Source: Megaleporinus macrocephalus
Taxonomy: Eukaryota > Chordata > Actinopteri > Characiformes > Anostomidae
NCBI GenBank assembly: GCA_021613375.1
Contig: CM038711.1
Coordinates: 23,171,723 to 23,235,722, forward strand
Direction of reading: 5' to 3'
DNA: 64,000 nucleotides
The notes under the pieces are model-generated. The model was not told where the DNA came from, searched no databases, and worked only from the letters and a program-made list of their open reading frames with translations. Below, piece after piece: positions 11,111-23,959 of the stretch (the first letter of the stretch is position 1; each line of letters begins with the position of its first letter). Made by a program: the position numbers and the translations under genes.

Positions 11111-12105
11111 TACCCGTACATTGATTTTTTAAATTATTTTTACTATGTTTATTGGTAAGGTGTCTTTGTGTTGGTATGGTAAGACTAGCATGCTTGCTTT
11201 GTTAAAGGGTTGTTCTTATATTTACACAGTGCCCTAAAGCGAATCAAGCCTGTAGGGACCTTCTACCGCTGCTTCATTGTCCTTAACTTCTTTCATACGC
11301 TCATTACAATTCTCTAAAACCGCTTCTCTTTAAATACAAAGAGAAGAAACAGCTTTTCTTAGGGTTTAAAGTTGCGTCAACTTGTTCTTTTAGCTTTCCA
11401 GTTGTATGCGTTCTGCCTGCTGACTGTGCTTTTGTTTGCGATTGCGTGTTTTGGTAGGAACGGCAATGAAAAGTGTGTGAGCAGTAGCAGTGAATGAGAA
11501 TGAAAAGTGTGATGGATTGGGGACAGGGATGGAGTAATGTGGTCATGAGTGGCCAGCGCTGACTGTACAGTGGTCACAGCATATTGTACCCTCTGGTGTC
11601 GCTAATTAAACCCACCATCTTTTGAAACCGAGAAGCTTCAAACTCACAGATGCAGTCCCTTGAGGTCATAACATTTGGTCCGGACAGCAAACCAGAACAT
11701 GTAGTCATTTGTCTGGTAGTCTTCAGATGCGTGTGTGTGTGGGTGTGTGTGCGTCCTCTGGTCTGATTCTGCTAGCTGGAGTGCTTGCTGGACTTGCATT
11801 GGCATTGCCTGCCCGGAGATGAGGAGAGAGGCTTTCTCTCTGGGAGCTCCTGCAAAACAAACGAGGGCCAAGAGAGGAGCGCAGAATTATTAAAGGCGCC
11901 CTCCCTCCCACTCCCACCTCTCCACTAGCCTTTATTCTCTCTATCCTGAACTCGTTCGCTCTCCTAATAAATGCTTCATGTCGCCATCAAACAGGGCCTG
12001 GCTTGCTCCAGGAGAGGCAGAGAGAGGGAGATTGTGGGAGCGGAGCAGAAAGAGAATAGGAGATAGCAGGGCATTGGGGCTTGTGTATTGTAGGCCTTGG
12101 TTGCT

Positions 12106-12124
12106 GATGGATGGATGGATGGAT
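12106..12124. repeat. (GGAT)n short tetranucleotide repeat
   Basis: About five ATGG/GGAT units. Confidence 0.8.
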
Positions 12125-12348
12125 AGAAGAACGTTAAAAAATGTAGAGGGTTTTTTTTCCCCTTTCTCTCAGCCCAGTTGTGTCGATGGTTAGTCCAGGG
12201 ATTAGGTTGTCCAAGACACTCTCGTTGGGTGAAGGCGAAGGGAGAGCTCAATCATTATACTCTCTATGAGAGGCACATACATTGACATCGCTGCTGCACT
12301 GCAAAATATAACTAGCCTAACCTTGATATGAATGTACACACAGCCTGC

Positions 12349-12351
<3 letters not shown>

Positions 12352-12386
<35 letters not shown>
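12352..12386. repeat. (CA)n microsatellite
   Basis: A perfect CA run of about 35 bases. Confidence 0.95.
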
Positions 12387-12388
<2 letters not shown>

Positions 12389-14079
12389 AGACATGCTCAA
12401 GTTTTGATATGGGACATCAGGCCCACTCTGAAAAAGTCACTTGAGGTTCTTCCACAAAATAACGAAACGTAAGCTTGTTTACCCTTGCCCTCCATGACAC
12501 TGCAGCATGCAGGCTTTACCTGGTAGACTTCAGCGGGGTAGGTGGATTTTAAAGCAATTGCAGAGGCGATAAACCTTGTGAACAAAATTCAGAATTATTA
12601 TTAATTACAGAAACATGTTTATGCTCTAGAACTACCTACATGCTTCACTTTTAACAAACCAGAACACAATTTCCCTCATATCCAATCCGTTTTATTTATT
12701 TACCGGTCAGACCAGGGCCATGCTTTTCGATTTTTGGTTTTTCAAAGCTGTGGCTGTACTTTTAAAGATTGTGTTGAGTTACTTTAGGGGTTTGTATTAC
12801 AGAGCATGTTCAGCTTAGACAAAGTCTCTGACCTAAAGAAATACAACCATGCTTAACTTGTTCTACAGTAACTTTATGTAAACCTGGGTTTATAGAGATT
12901 CTAGCCAGGATTCATTTTGGTGTATATGCAGTTAAAAGTGTGACTTTTATGGCCTATCAGCCTATCATGTGACAAATAATGGTCCAATTTATATAGATAT
13001 TTAAAATATAAAACATTTCTATCTATAAAAATAGTTTTTAGTATTTAGGTGGTATGATTAGTGTTTGATTCAAATGTGATTTAAAAGCTCCAGGTCTGTT
13101 GTTTTGACCAACACCAGTGTATCCATTGTTTTTGGCTCTAAACACTGATTTAAACACTGATCCAATTTTTGGGACCAATAAAAAAAACAAGCAAGCCACC
13201 TTAACAAACAAGCCACTCGGTCACGAGGGCAGTCCAAGTTCACACCCAAATGATGCTGATACTAAAACAAGACTGACTTTTTTTTTTTTTTTTCTTTCAC
13301 CAAGTTGTCTCGAGGCAATTCACGTCTTTGTGTTATTAGGTCCAATTTTATATTTAAAAATTCAAGACCGTGTTATTAACAGTGCAAGCTATGATTTTAA
13401 AACGCTACTCTTGAGATGACACTCAGTTTGACTACAAAAGAATTAGAAAGTTGAGGGCAATTTTGACTATGTTTTTTTGTGTTATAACCCAGAAATCATC
13501 AAAATACTTAAGAGTTCTTGAATACGTTACAACTTGCCATTGTGTTTGCCATAATACACAACTGTTAATGCTAGGGTTGAATTCTGACTAAATCTAATCT
13601 GATGCAGTCTGACCAGCAGGCTCTAGATCTTTGGTTTTGGAGAGCAGAAGTAGTTGTTTTGTTATTACGCTGGATATTTTTATGAATGTGCGAGAATAAA
13701 CTGGTCTGGCGGTTTGCTAAAAGGGGGCAAAAATGCAAGAGCAGAATCTCTCAGACAAGTGGTCAAGACAGGCGTTTCAGTGGCCAAAGTCTGAAATGTA
13801 GCCCAGAGTATAGAGCAGTAGGCAATGCTGACCTCTGATCACCACACCAGGCTCTGTTGGGCAGGCTTAGGGAAAGGTGCAGTTTTATGGGTGCTGCCTT
13901 TGTTGTTTGCGTGAGTATTTATAGGTGTTGTGGGAAGAGTTAAGTTTGGGCTATTCTTTTGAAGTTAATATGCACTTATCAGGAAGGACCCTGAGGGCCG
14001 AGAGGAAGGAGGTTAGGTACAAGGTGACGCGCTCATACGCACATAAACATGCATGCACACACACACACATGCATGGTGG

Positions 14080-14330
14080 AGGGCTATGACAAGGGTGGCG
14101 TTTATTGTGGGATAAGTTTATTAAACACGAAAACATCCCCCTCCCCGAAAGTGAAATCCCTTCACACAAACAAAGAAAGGCTGGCACGGTCTCAGGGCGA
14201 AGGGGAGCCGCGAACAGTGAAGAAGTCTCTGAAGGAGCGTGATTGCAGAGTTAATCTGTCCTCCAGTGATACAGGCCAGCCACAAAGCCCCTGCAGAAAG
14301 GGCCTGCGCTGTAATGCCTAATCAAGTCTG
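14080..14330. promoter_or_regulatory. candidate regulatory block
   Basis: Non-repetitive sequence with TTTATTGTGGGATAAG, GTTTATTAAACAC and GAGTTAATCTGTCC words, including GATAA- and TAAT-type cores. It is flanked by CA and CT microsatellites. Enhancer potential is inferred from composition alone. Confidence 0.22.
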
Positions 14331-14420
14331 TATCAAACTAAATAATGTTGTAGCGTGAAATTGGAAGCCCAAGTCAAAAAGCACTCCCCAGCCTGTACTA
14401 CAGGATAAGGCAATTAAGAC

Positions 14421-14510
14421 TCTCTCTCTCTCTCTTTCTCTCCTTCTCTCTCTCTCTCTCTCTCTCCCTCTCTCTCTCTTTTTTCTCTCCCTCCCTCCTC
14501 TTCCTTTCTG
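14421..14510. repeat. (CT)n pyrimidine tract
   Basis: Imperfect CT repeat with CCT and T-run interruptions. Confidence 0.9.
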
Positions 14511-15152
14511 GCTTACGCTCGTATGACCAGGCTGTGCTCTGCTGCCATGTCTTTGTGTATACTTGTGTATGTGTTAGAGAGGTTAAAACGCTGGCGTGCA
14601 TCGTTATGCAGTGATCAGATGGAGGCAGTTCAGTTCTACTGGAACAATATAATCAGCTGTAATTATTATAATATTGATATTCTCAGGTATGCACTACATT
14701 TTGCCAAAGTGGTGTAAATCAGACCTGTGCACGTAGAAGACCCTTCTTATTTGAGTGACTGTGAAGAATAAGAAAAAAATCACAAAACTTTTAACCATGA
14801 TTTACACACTGAGCAGTGCGCCAGACTGTCCGTTAGTGTTGTAGTGAAGTTCACAAGAGCCAAGTCAGGACCAAGACCTTATAGTATTTGGGTTCAGGAC
14901 TGGCTGAGACAAGAAAATAACTGTTGTGTGTCACTAACTATTTAACGTAATTTCATGATATTAGTTTTTTAACATATCTGTAACACTCCACTAAGTGCTG
15001 TTTATTTGCATTTGAAGCTGTAATTAGTTTTGTAGAAAATAATGAAACACGTGTTTGACCAGCATAGATCGACAGCTGCGTTTCTAGAACACTCGTGTGC
15101 TGGGTAGAGATGCAAATGTGATGTTTTTTGTTAAAAACACAAACTGTCCAGT

Positions 15153-15188
15153 GGTTGTTGTTGTTGTTATTGTTATTATTGTTATATT
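15153..15188. repeat. (GTT/ATT)n repeat
   Basis: GTT units grade into GTTATT units. Confidence 0.8.
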
Positions 15189-15961
15189 GTTTTTTCTTTT
15201 ATGGATCTGTGTCACATTATTACATAAAGTAAGTGTACTTGAGCTGAATCATATTAAAAAGCGAGATGCCGCTTACATTTAAATGCTGCTTTGCCCAATA
15301 AAAAATGTTTGTTTGTTTTTTGGGCTATTTGGCTAATAAAAAGTACCAGAACTTGCTATTATGTGTTCATTTGCCCCGCACAGTGTGAGTGCCATCCACT
15401 GCTAGGAGTAGTATATTGAATGTTGTATTAATGGAGTATATCACATTACCTGATATGTTAAGTTCTAATATGTTAATGAAGGGAAACACTAGTGAAAAAT
15501 TTTAATAAGCACTGAAAGTCATTCAGCAATAACCTTATTTTCTTCAGTTTTGTGGAAATTGTTTGCACTTTTGTTCTCAAGTGTGCACGGATTCGATTCT
15601 TCTTCAATCGTTGTAAAAAGTGGATTTTAGGCAGAAGTTTCTTTTTAATAATGATTGGTAAATAATGTTATTTTGAACTAGTGGTAAGTTGTGATTGCGG
15701 GCTATTACCACAGTAACTCGATTAACCACAGGACACTTGTACAAGTAATATGGCTTGTTTTCATTATCCCTGTTCCACTCGTGTAAAGTCCTTGCTATCA
15801 CATTTGTGTGCTCAGTGCACGTTTAAAAGTGAATCTGAATCATAGCAAAAAAATCTAATCAAATTGGAACACCCATTGAATCAGCTCAGTGATCAGGTCC
15901 TGCTGTTACTTTAGGTAATAATCTAATCAAATTGTCCTGAGGTCATACATTTACACCCCCA

Positions 15962-15990
15962 GTGTGTGTGTGTGTGTGTGTGTGTGCGCG
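15962..15990. repeat. (GT)n microsatellite
   Basis: A GT run ending in GCGCGTG. Confidence 0.9.
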
Positions 15991-16369
15991 TGAGAGAGTG
16001 TGAGAGCTGTTCTCTCCTTCTCTTCCGTTGATGGTGGTATTGTTGGTGGTGCTTGGAGCACATCTATTTCTGGACGCTCCCTAAAGATGTGGCGCTCCTG
16101 CGAGGCCGTCCTCCTCCTAGGTCAGAGCCGTTCAGCTAAGCTCACCGCTCTCAGCCAGCGAGGGGGTGTAAATGGGATTGGGGAGGGGAGTGTTGTTCAC
16201 CCCCCCCTTCCCCGTCCCGTCCCCGTTTGATGGCATCATAGCGGAGAGAAGGCGGTTATGGGCCGGTCCCCAGCGAGAGGCGCGCTCAACCTGTGTCACA
16301 CTCAATGACAGGCACACACAGCAGACGTGATTTAATCACGCCACCAGCACCTCTTCTCTTTCTCACTTT

Positions 16370-16490
16370 ATATCACCCCCGCTTTTTTCCTCGCCGCCTC
16401 TCCCTCTCTCTCGCATCCTCTCCGACTTTGTTTTCGTATCTCTCTGCCCCTCTCTCTCTCTCTCTGTCTCTCTCCCTCCCTCTCTCTGGT
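16370..16490. repeat. CT-rich pyrimidine tract
   Basis: Pyrimidine-rich sequence with a (CT)n core at 16451-16488. Confidence 0.85.
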
Positions 16491-17666
16491 GTGTTTTATG
16501 TACAAGCTGCAGGTATATTGGAAACATTTTTCCTCTCGTCTTTGACAAGTGAGAAGGGCGAAAAACAAATTTCACATCTAAGGAGCGCCTTGACTGTGTT
16601 GTCTTCTTTTGAACACGACAGACTGACTGTTGTTTGCTCTGTGTGTGTGTTACTGTGTTTGCTTGCTCACTGGGTCTCTATGTCTGAGCAGGAGTGTAGC
16701 TTTACATATATTCAGTTGGAAAGGAAGACACACTTTTCCAACACACCCCGAGCTTTCCCGCTTATTAAACCATGTAAGTGTCCGTCATCTTAGTAGACGC
16801 CGCTAAGAGTGGGTGATGTGGACAAAATAGTGTTTTTCCAAGAAATGCACAGTATATTGTTTTAGCGTTATCGTCACACTTGCACATGCTCAGTAGACAC
16901 ATTGCAGGATGTGAAATGTCAAAAGGCTCTTTAAATCAATCTACGACTTTCATGATACTTGATACAAAAGGAAAACTCTGACATATCTCATTTTCCATGA
17001 CTAATCTACAAGAGCACTCTGTCTGATGACATCATTTACTCCGATTTAAGGCTTCTTGGATACAAGGAGGGGAGCAGTCACAGCACTCGCCTGAAAGCCC
17101 TAACTTCATAGTTTAATAAAGGATGATTCGCCACCGAAAAAGTGTTCACTGCCAAAGTCATTTTTCAGCTTTTTTGTTATTGCACTCTGATACAAAGTCA
17201 CCCCAGCCATTCTAGGATTCTACATTCTTTGCAAATAGATATATTTAATTAAAAATGGATATTTATTCACATTGTGTAAACAATACATTAAGTTTGTGAA
17301 CAAGCTGAAAACAGGAAAGCAGCTGTACTACATTTAATAAGGCCATTAGAAAATTCTGAGTACTATACGTTTTCACTTTGGGCCAAAATACAGTTTTTAA
17401 GACCGGGAGAAAAAATCAGACCAATAAAAACATATTAATAAAGTAAAGTAATGGAATACTGAGCCGACTTCCAGTAAGCTATTTATTATCTGGCCGGTTG
17501 TTGCAGTTACTGTACAGTAGTCATTGTTTATGGATGTTTTTAAGAGGTCTGATGTCTTTGTGATATCTGAAGTTGTTCAGTGTTCAAGACGTCCTAATGA
17601 TACCCTTGAATTACTTAGTAAATCATCAGAGTGGCCACCCCTTCTCGTTCTACCCATCGCTGTGTA

Positions 17667-17910
17667 TACAATCATATGCAAAAGTTTGGGTGCATGCTTT
17701 GTTTAGGTAAAAATAATTTATAAATTATATAAAAATTCTATGGAAAACAAACCATAGCACACTTAAACACACAATTTCTGTGTATTTGCTGAAATTACCA
17801 TATTAAAAAAAACCTTAACACAAAAAGTGTGTAAAAGTTGTGTGTGAAACACTTGAAAAAAAACAGCATAACGTAATTTGGGGTGTTCATACCTTTTGCT
17901 TTCAACTGTA
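17667..17910. mobile_element. Tc1/mariner-like MITE with TA target site
   Basis: A 240-base non-coding element (17669-17908) is flanked on both sides by TA. Its left end reads CAATCATATGCAAAAGTTTG, and its right end, read on the minus strand, begins CAGTTGAAAGCAAAAGG. These form imperfect terminal inverted repeats sharing a GCAAAAG core. TA target duplication and CA(G/A)T-type ends fit the Tc1/mariner superfamily. It is non-autonomous, with no transposase reading frame. Confidence 0.6.
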
Positions 17911-19595
17911 TTACTCAGTCTGGCTAGCCCTGAAGACTTGCTTGGGTCTTTTTTTGCATGTAGTTGGGGTTTGACCATGAACTATGAACACACAATCACA
18001 TCAGCACATATTCCAGCAAAATAATATACAGCGAAATGACTATGCACCTCCACTGTGCTAACAGCTGCGATGCCAATGAGACAGTGCCACTAATGCCTAT
18101 TGAACAAGAAATAATGGACCTGTGATATAAATTATGATGTGACAAACTCTGCCTGGAGATGTAGACTGATAAGCTCCGAGGTTCTGAGAGTATGTGTGGG
18201 TGAAAGAGAGAGAGAGCTGCAGAGGAAGAGAGAGAAGGGACACTGCAGCCAGGGCTTTCCTCAGGAAAGGCCTGCTGGAGGCAGGAGCCAGCGCTGCCTC
18301 GCTCTACACCGCCAGGAATGTGCCATGTGTGCACCATGGGGAAGGAAGTGTGAGAGATGGAGAATGTGTGTACGTGGGTTTGTGTGTGGTGCAGTGTCCC
18401 CACACACGTACATGCACACTACATTTCAAAACAAGCTGACCATTGATCACGAGAATGCTGTTTCAATGCTGTCGCTTTATTTGATCCTGTTTGTTAATGT
18501 ATTGTATACTTTGCCTTGAAGCTACTTACCTTGGTATTAGAACGTTGCCAGTTCAACACTATGTAACCTCAAATTAACCCACTGGGATCTGAGAGCGTTG
18601 TCTTGATTTTTGCATATCCTCCTAAATGTGGCTTTCAGCATGATTTGACATGATACCCATATGTTTTATGTCAGAACATTTAAAACATTCTCAGCTCTCC
18701 TCTAATGAGGAGCCGCCGGAGCAGCTTTAGGAGCTGTAAACAGTCAACTCTATGTTGACTGAATAAAGGATGAAGGGTTTCTGACATGATGGGTAAGGCC
18801 TTAGTCATGTCCTGGGTGTCTATTAGTCAGTTGTGCACAAAACGTAGATGAACACACAATCCAATTACATGGTGACGTGTATCCAAACCCCTCTTCATAG
18901 CCTTGTACCTCCAGATGTGAGTCACGTGTGATTAGGAGGAATCCAACGGGCAGACTCTGAAAATCTGAGCTGTATTTGTTTCAAAGACCTGCATGGACAT
19001 GTAATAGTTGTAATTTAGTTTGGTTAAATGAATACAGCTAGAATAACACAGGGTTGGGGTTTGACTTCTCACTGAACTCCAGTCTTTAGTACAGTCCGAC
19101 AGCAGCACCTGATTTAATTTAATGAAGAACTTACTAGATAATCTGTGCGTTGGATGATAGCTGTGAATTCTGTGCTTCCTTAAAAAGATGTTCAGAAATG
19201 TAAACGCTAACATGAAATCACAATAAAACGTTTATTTGCTTATTCCTGTTGTAGTGTTCCTAGACTGCTGGTCTAACACTGTATGCTATTTATAATCTAT
19301 TTAGCTTTATGTGATATTGTTATACTGTGTTGTATTGCATTGTAGGACAGCAGACTGTGGATAAAATAATAGTGTTGCCGTTGTATTGCTGCACAATGTG
19401 ATTGTGATACGACTTGCAGTATAAAAAAAACCTAAAGTGCATCAATAATGCAACCTGGTTAGAAACTGGCCTGCATTATTACTTGGAATGCACAATTAAT
19501 ATCGTATCACTATCGGCAGATAATTGTTTAAAAAAAGATCAGCTGCAGGCAGACCTGACCGATTTTGTGCTACTTGAGACTTTACCAACTTTACC

Positions 19596-19598
<3 letters not shown>

Positions 19599-19638
<40 letters not shown>
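19599..19638. repeat. (GA)n microsatellite
   Basis: A GA run with one GGG interruption. Confidence 0.92.
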
Positions 19639-19951
19639 ATCAATCAGTGTTGAGGAGTTGTCTCTCTTATTTTGCAATGTGGGTGCTGCATGCATGCCGT
19701 CAGTAAGAGAGAAAGAGGGGAGAAAGGAAATTGGAAGAATGAGAGCGTGAGGGAGGGAGAGAGAGAGGCGGTAAGCTCCAATCTTGGCTCTGGTCATCCA
19801 GGTTCTCCCAAGAGCATGAAGCTAGGCTGCCTGAGGACAACACATCACTGCTCTAACCACTCTCTCTCCCTCTCTCTCTCCTCCACCCCTCCCCTTCTTG
19901 TCCTTCATTCTTGAGCTGTGTCCATCTCTCAGACTCACTGGCCCGGGCTGC

Positions 19952-19995
19952 TGTGTGTTTATGTGTGTGAGTGTGTAAGTGTGTGTGTGTGTGTT
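19952..19995. repeat. (GT)n imperfect repeat
   Basis: GT units interrupted by TTTA and AAGT. Confidence 0.8.
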
Positions 19996-20234
19996 TAGTG
20001 GCAGCAGCTGGACGGCTCTGCAGGCTTTTTGGAGCAGCGTTGTCCTCTGAAAGCTGGACTGGAGCGTCTGCACGCTGGACCCTGTCGGCCTTTATTGTTT
20101 CTCTTCACCGTGTAAGCCTTGAGCTGCCCCCTCCCCAGCTCACTACTGTTTCTGGCCAGCGGCGCTGGTTTGTCTTTTTTAAGGCTGTTTTGTGCGGCGG
20201 AGCGGTTTCAGTGCTGATAAAAGTATTTGGTTAA

Positions 20235-20640
20235 TCAGCTTCCCTCGTTGTCCCCTTGCTCCAGGCTTGGAGGACAGGCCATTGACGTTGATGCCCTCAA
20301 CCCCCCTCCCCACTGCCCTTCCAGCCTCCACCCCCAGGGGAACAGGCTTGGGCTGAAAGATTGGCATCAGGCTTGCGCAAATGGGGCGGGTGACAGAACT
20401 GCGAGGTACTATGGACATCCAATGGGAGCAAGCCCAGGCTCTGTGGGGGTGCGGCCATGGGCGGAGCCTGGCAGCTGCAGTCCGTCCAGCAGGAAATGCC
20501 AGTGCCACCCTCTTGGGCCAGCCTCCAAAGCCTGATTGGGCACCGTGACCCAGTTCAGTGATAAGGGGCTCTATAGATGCCCAGGCGTCCGCATAGCGCT
20601 CAACCACTGCCCTCAGCCGTCCCACAACAGCTGAGGATGC
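20235..20640. other. GC-rich intronic segment, nothing coding recognised
   Basis: GC-rich sequence containing a 148-codon minus-strand open frame (20179-20625) and a plus-strand one (20227-20535). Neither has splice sites or residues suggesting a known family, and the open frames are probably a by-product of GC content. Confidence 0.4.
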
Positions 20641-21029
20641 GCGGTTGTGTGCTTTATAGTTGTTGCAGTGAATGGAGGTGCAGCGAACGAGGCTAACACA
20701 ATTATTACCAAAAAAAACATGCAGTGTACAAAATGGAAGTGCAAAAATTCCTCTTTTGCTTTACTTCAGTTTAAAAGCTGATTATTATTCTTTTACACAA
20801 CCATATACTACATTCAGATCTGGGGGTGTGACGTTTGTATATGTAATGGAAACCACTTTATATATTACATGTAAGTGTTAAGCCTACAGGGGAATAGCTG
20901 CTCAGCTCCTTTCATGTTATGCGGAAGTTATAAGGAGTGTTTCAGGCCACACTGCATTTGAAATGTGGCACAGTAATCCATTTAGACAAAACAGCTGATG
21001 TTTTTTATATTGTCTAAAAACATTGTGAT

Positions 21030-21165
21030 TATTCAGACCCATGGAAATGCTCCAAAATTGCTTCCAATAAAATCTTATATTAACTTGCATTTAAAGATAA
21101 GGAGATTTTTGCCCTCTTCTGTGATGTTGCCATTTTGAAAATGCTCTTTTTTTCTTTGGACAGCA
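21030..21165 (+). repeat. dispersed repeat family A, copy 1
   Basis: This copy shares a series of words, in the same order, with 46929-47180 (read on the minus strand): GGAAATGCTCCAAAAT, then TTTGCCCTCTTCTGTGATGTTGCCATTTTG, here split as TTTGCCCTCTT and GTTGCCATTTTG, then TTTCTTTGGACAGC. The last word and the GAAATGCT(T/C)CAAAAT word also recur at 43020-43170. I cannot assign it to a named element class. Confidence 0.5.
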
Positions 21166-22894
21166 GCAATACATCAATCTAAACAATGCATTAACAAGAA
21201 CGGCCTGTTTAATTTTATAGGCTAAATAAAGGTTGGAATAAAAAAATGGAATAGGACAAGAATTGCTTATGTATTTTTATAATAATGTATGTTTATTCCA
21301 TTAAATAAAATACAACAAGCCAGACACAAACCCGACAGACGGCCTTTTGGTATCATCAGTGCTAAAGAAACGTTATAAAATGATTGAGTAAAATCTTAAT
21401 TATGCGTGGTTTGGGTGCGTACGCCCACACAAATGGGTTGGGAGGCTGGGAGCTTGATGGGATTAAATACAAGAAAGGTTTAGCTCCTTTGACATAACAA
21501 CCTTGCCTTATGTTTGGCCTTATGGTTGATCATCATTTGAATTGATTATGACACACTTAGAAAAAATAAAATAAAAAAAGACTACTGTTTGTCTGGTGTC
21601 CTCTTTTGCATTGTATCATATTGTATTGTGCCAGCTCCCAGCCTTGACTACACATCTTAACTATAAAAATAATAATAAATGCATACAAATTTATTAAGGG
21701 TGCATGACAAAGTAGGCAGGGTTACAAGAAAGCATATAAAATGTGGACTGGTCATGTCTGGTCGATAGCCGATCTCGTTAAGGTCAGAACTATTGCCAAT
21801 ACTGCTCTAGTATTTCGCATCACGGCATCAATTTTAGTAAGCAATATAGGCAGGTATAGGAGAAACAAAGACAGATGGTGAATAGTGTAATGCTAAAGTC
21901 TTGAATCCTGTGTGACTGTGACCAAGTGTAGTGTGGACCCATGTGTAGTCTCTGGGAGCTGAATGGAGAGGAGTGCTGTGTGACCCTGCTGTACTGGCTG
22001 CAGCACACATGATGCAGTTTAATGTTACTGCAGCAATGCGCTTTGGCCGCAGCCCTGATGGCCACTGCTCTGGACTACAGACTGGGTGTTTGTGCCGAGC
22101 AGGCAGTGTGTTGTTTTGGTAGTCTTTGTCAAGCGGCTGCGAATTAGCTTCGTATACATTAGTCCTATATACTTCACATTTGTTGCATTGCCATGTAGTG
22201 TTAATGCATATCTCTCCCTGTTTGTTTATCAGCCAAACAAATAAATAATACTGGCATACAGAAGAGTAAGTGTGCCAATCCCACCATATACATAAACGTA
22301 AACCAGCATTTATTCCAGTAGGTGCTGTTTACCCTAAATGACTATAGCTTGGCGTATAACGCAGTGAAGTAAAGCTGATGTGAGGATGTAGATCCTAAAT
22401 CTTACAGTAAAATAAGACTCACTTTTGTTGAACAAGCTTGACGTGGCGAGCTGTGTCATTTATGACTGTGGCCTATGCTGAGTCTCAGTCACTTGTCATA
22501 AAGGGCTTATTTAGGTGTCACACAGCCTTATGAACTCTACACTAAAGTGTTTCTGTTGTTTCTTTGGGGTCGTTAGTGTTTGAAGGCTTCTAGACTGTGG
22601 TGTGTTCATTGTGTGCTTACTTTCATGTGCTGATAGAACAGAAGTGAGGAGTGATTTGTCTACACAACCGTTTTGTGGCTGTATATGTATGAGAGGGAGA
22701 GAGAAAGAGAGCGCTCAGGTAAGCAGGACCTCTCTGCTCTGCAGTAAGATGGCGGTGTCTCTGGAGGCCTGTGGGCTCGAGTGCCTGGAGACCGAGCTGC
22801 GCGTGTTTCCGTCACTCTGCCTGCTATTAAAAGCCATTAAGCCATGCAGAACAAGTCAGACTTTTATCTTTTATTAATTACCTGGAAACGAAAG

Positions 22895-22895
22895 A

Positions 22896-22927
<32 letters not shown>

Positions 22928-22935
22928 CTCTCTCT

Positions 22936-22979
<44 letters not shown>

Positions 22980-23030
22980 TCTCTCTCCTTCTCTCTCTCT
23001 CCTTTTCTATCTCTCCCTCTCACTCTCCTT
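22895..23030. repeat. (CT)n microsatellite, about 135 bases
   Basis: A long, slightly interrupted CT array. The arginine/glutamate-rich frame on the other strand is an artefact of it. Confidence 0.97.
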
Positions 23031-23416
23031 GGCGGGACCAAGCCTGAGTGTAGAATGACCATTAAAGCATCATTAACCCAGAAAGATGGCAGTGATGGAC
23101 AGTGTGCTGTATTACTTTATCCCTCTCCCCTGTTCCGAAACGGCACGGCCCACTCATTAGCCCAGTGCTTTTGCGCGAGCTGCAGTTCGCATCTGATTGC
23201 TGTGGTTAAATGCTAATTGCCCATCCTCGTGTTTTTGCCATTGGGTTCAGTGGAAGCAGAGGCCCATGTACTTACAGCAGCTCAGACCAGTATGGAAACA
23301 TGGGCTACTCAGGCAAAAACCTAACGAGCTACAAGGTTGCTAATGATGTTATGTTCTTTTATGTATTTTTTCTAAAAGATGAATTAAAAAAACTAAAAAC
23401 TAAGCTGCGTAGGCTA

Positions 23417-23432
23417 TGTGTGTGTGTGTATG

Positions 23433-23502
<70 letters not shown>

Positions 23503-23511
23503 CGTGTGTGA
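23417..23511. repeat. (GT)n(TA)n compound microsatellite
   Basis: A short GT run, a TA run of about 60 bases (23437-23497) and a closing GT run. Confidence 0.96.
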
Positions 23512-23959
23512 CTGTAAAAAACTTTTTTTTCTTTTACCAGTTTCACAGGAGTAAAGCTGTTAATATGGACATAAAATGTTTGATAAAGCTGTTATACATC
23601 TCAATGATGAAATGAGACATGCTACATTATGAATAAAATGGTGCACCTATGATTGGATGTGATAAGTTGTTTTTTTTTTTTTTGCTTAGTTAATAGAAAG
23701 CAAGTTGACCTCTCCTTTAAGGAAATAATGAATATAAATAATAACATTACAAAAATGGCATTGTGCCAAAACAATATGATCAACAATTGGTAGCCACGTT
23801 CAAGCACATTTATTGTGCAGGTAAGTTTGTGAGAACAGTCAGCTTTTCCTGAATGACCCTTTCTCTAGAGGCCTTTTTACTTTGTTTTTGTAGGCCTATA
23901 CAGAAAAGGAACAATATAACCGTCTTTGTTTCGTGTAGGTTTTTACACAAACACATATT

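Noticed and set aside
20179..20625. 148-codon minus-strand open frame in a GC-rich segment
   Set aside because: No recognisable domain, no splice context, and GC-rich sequence has few stop codons by chance.
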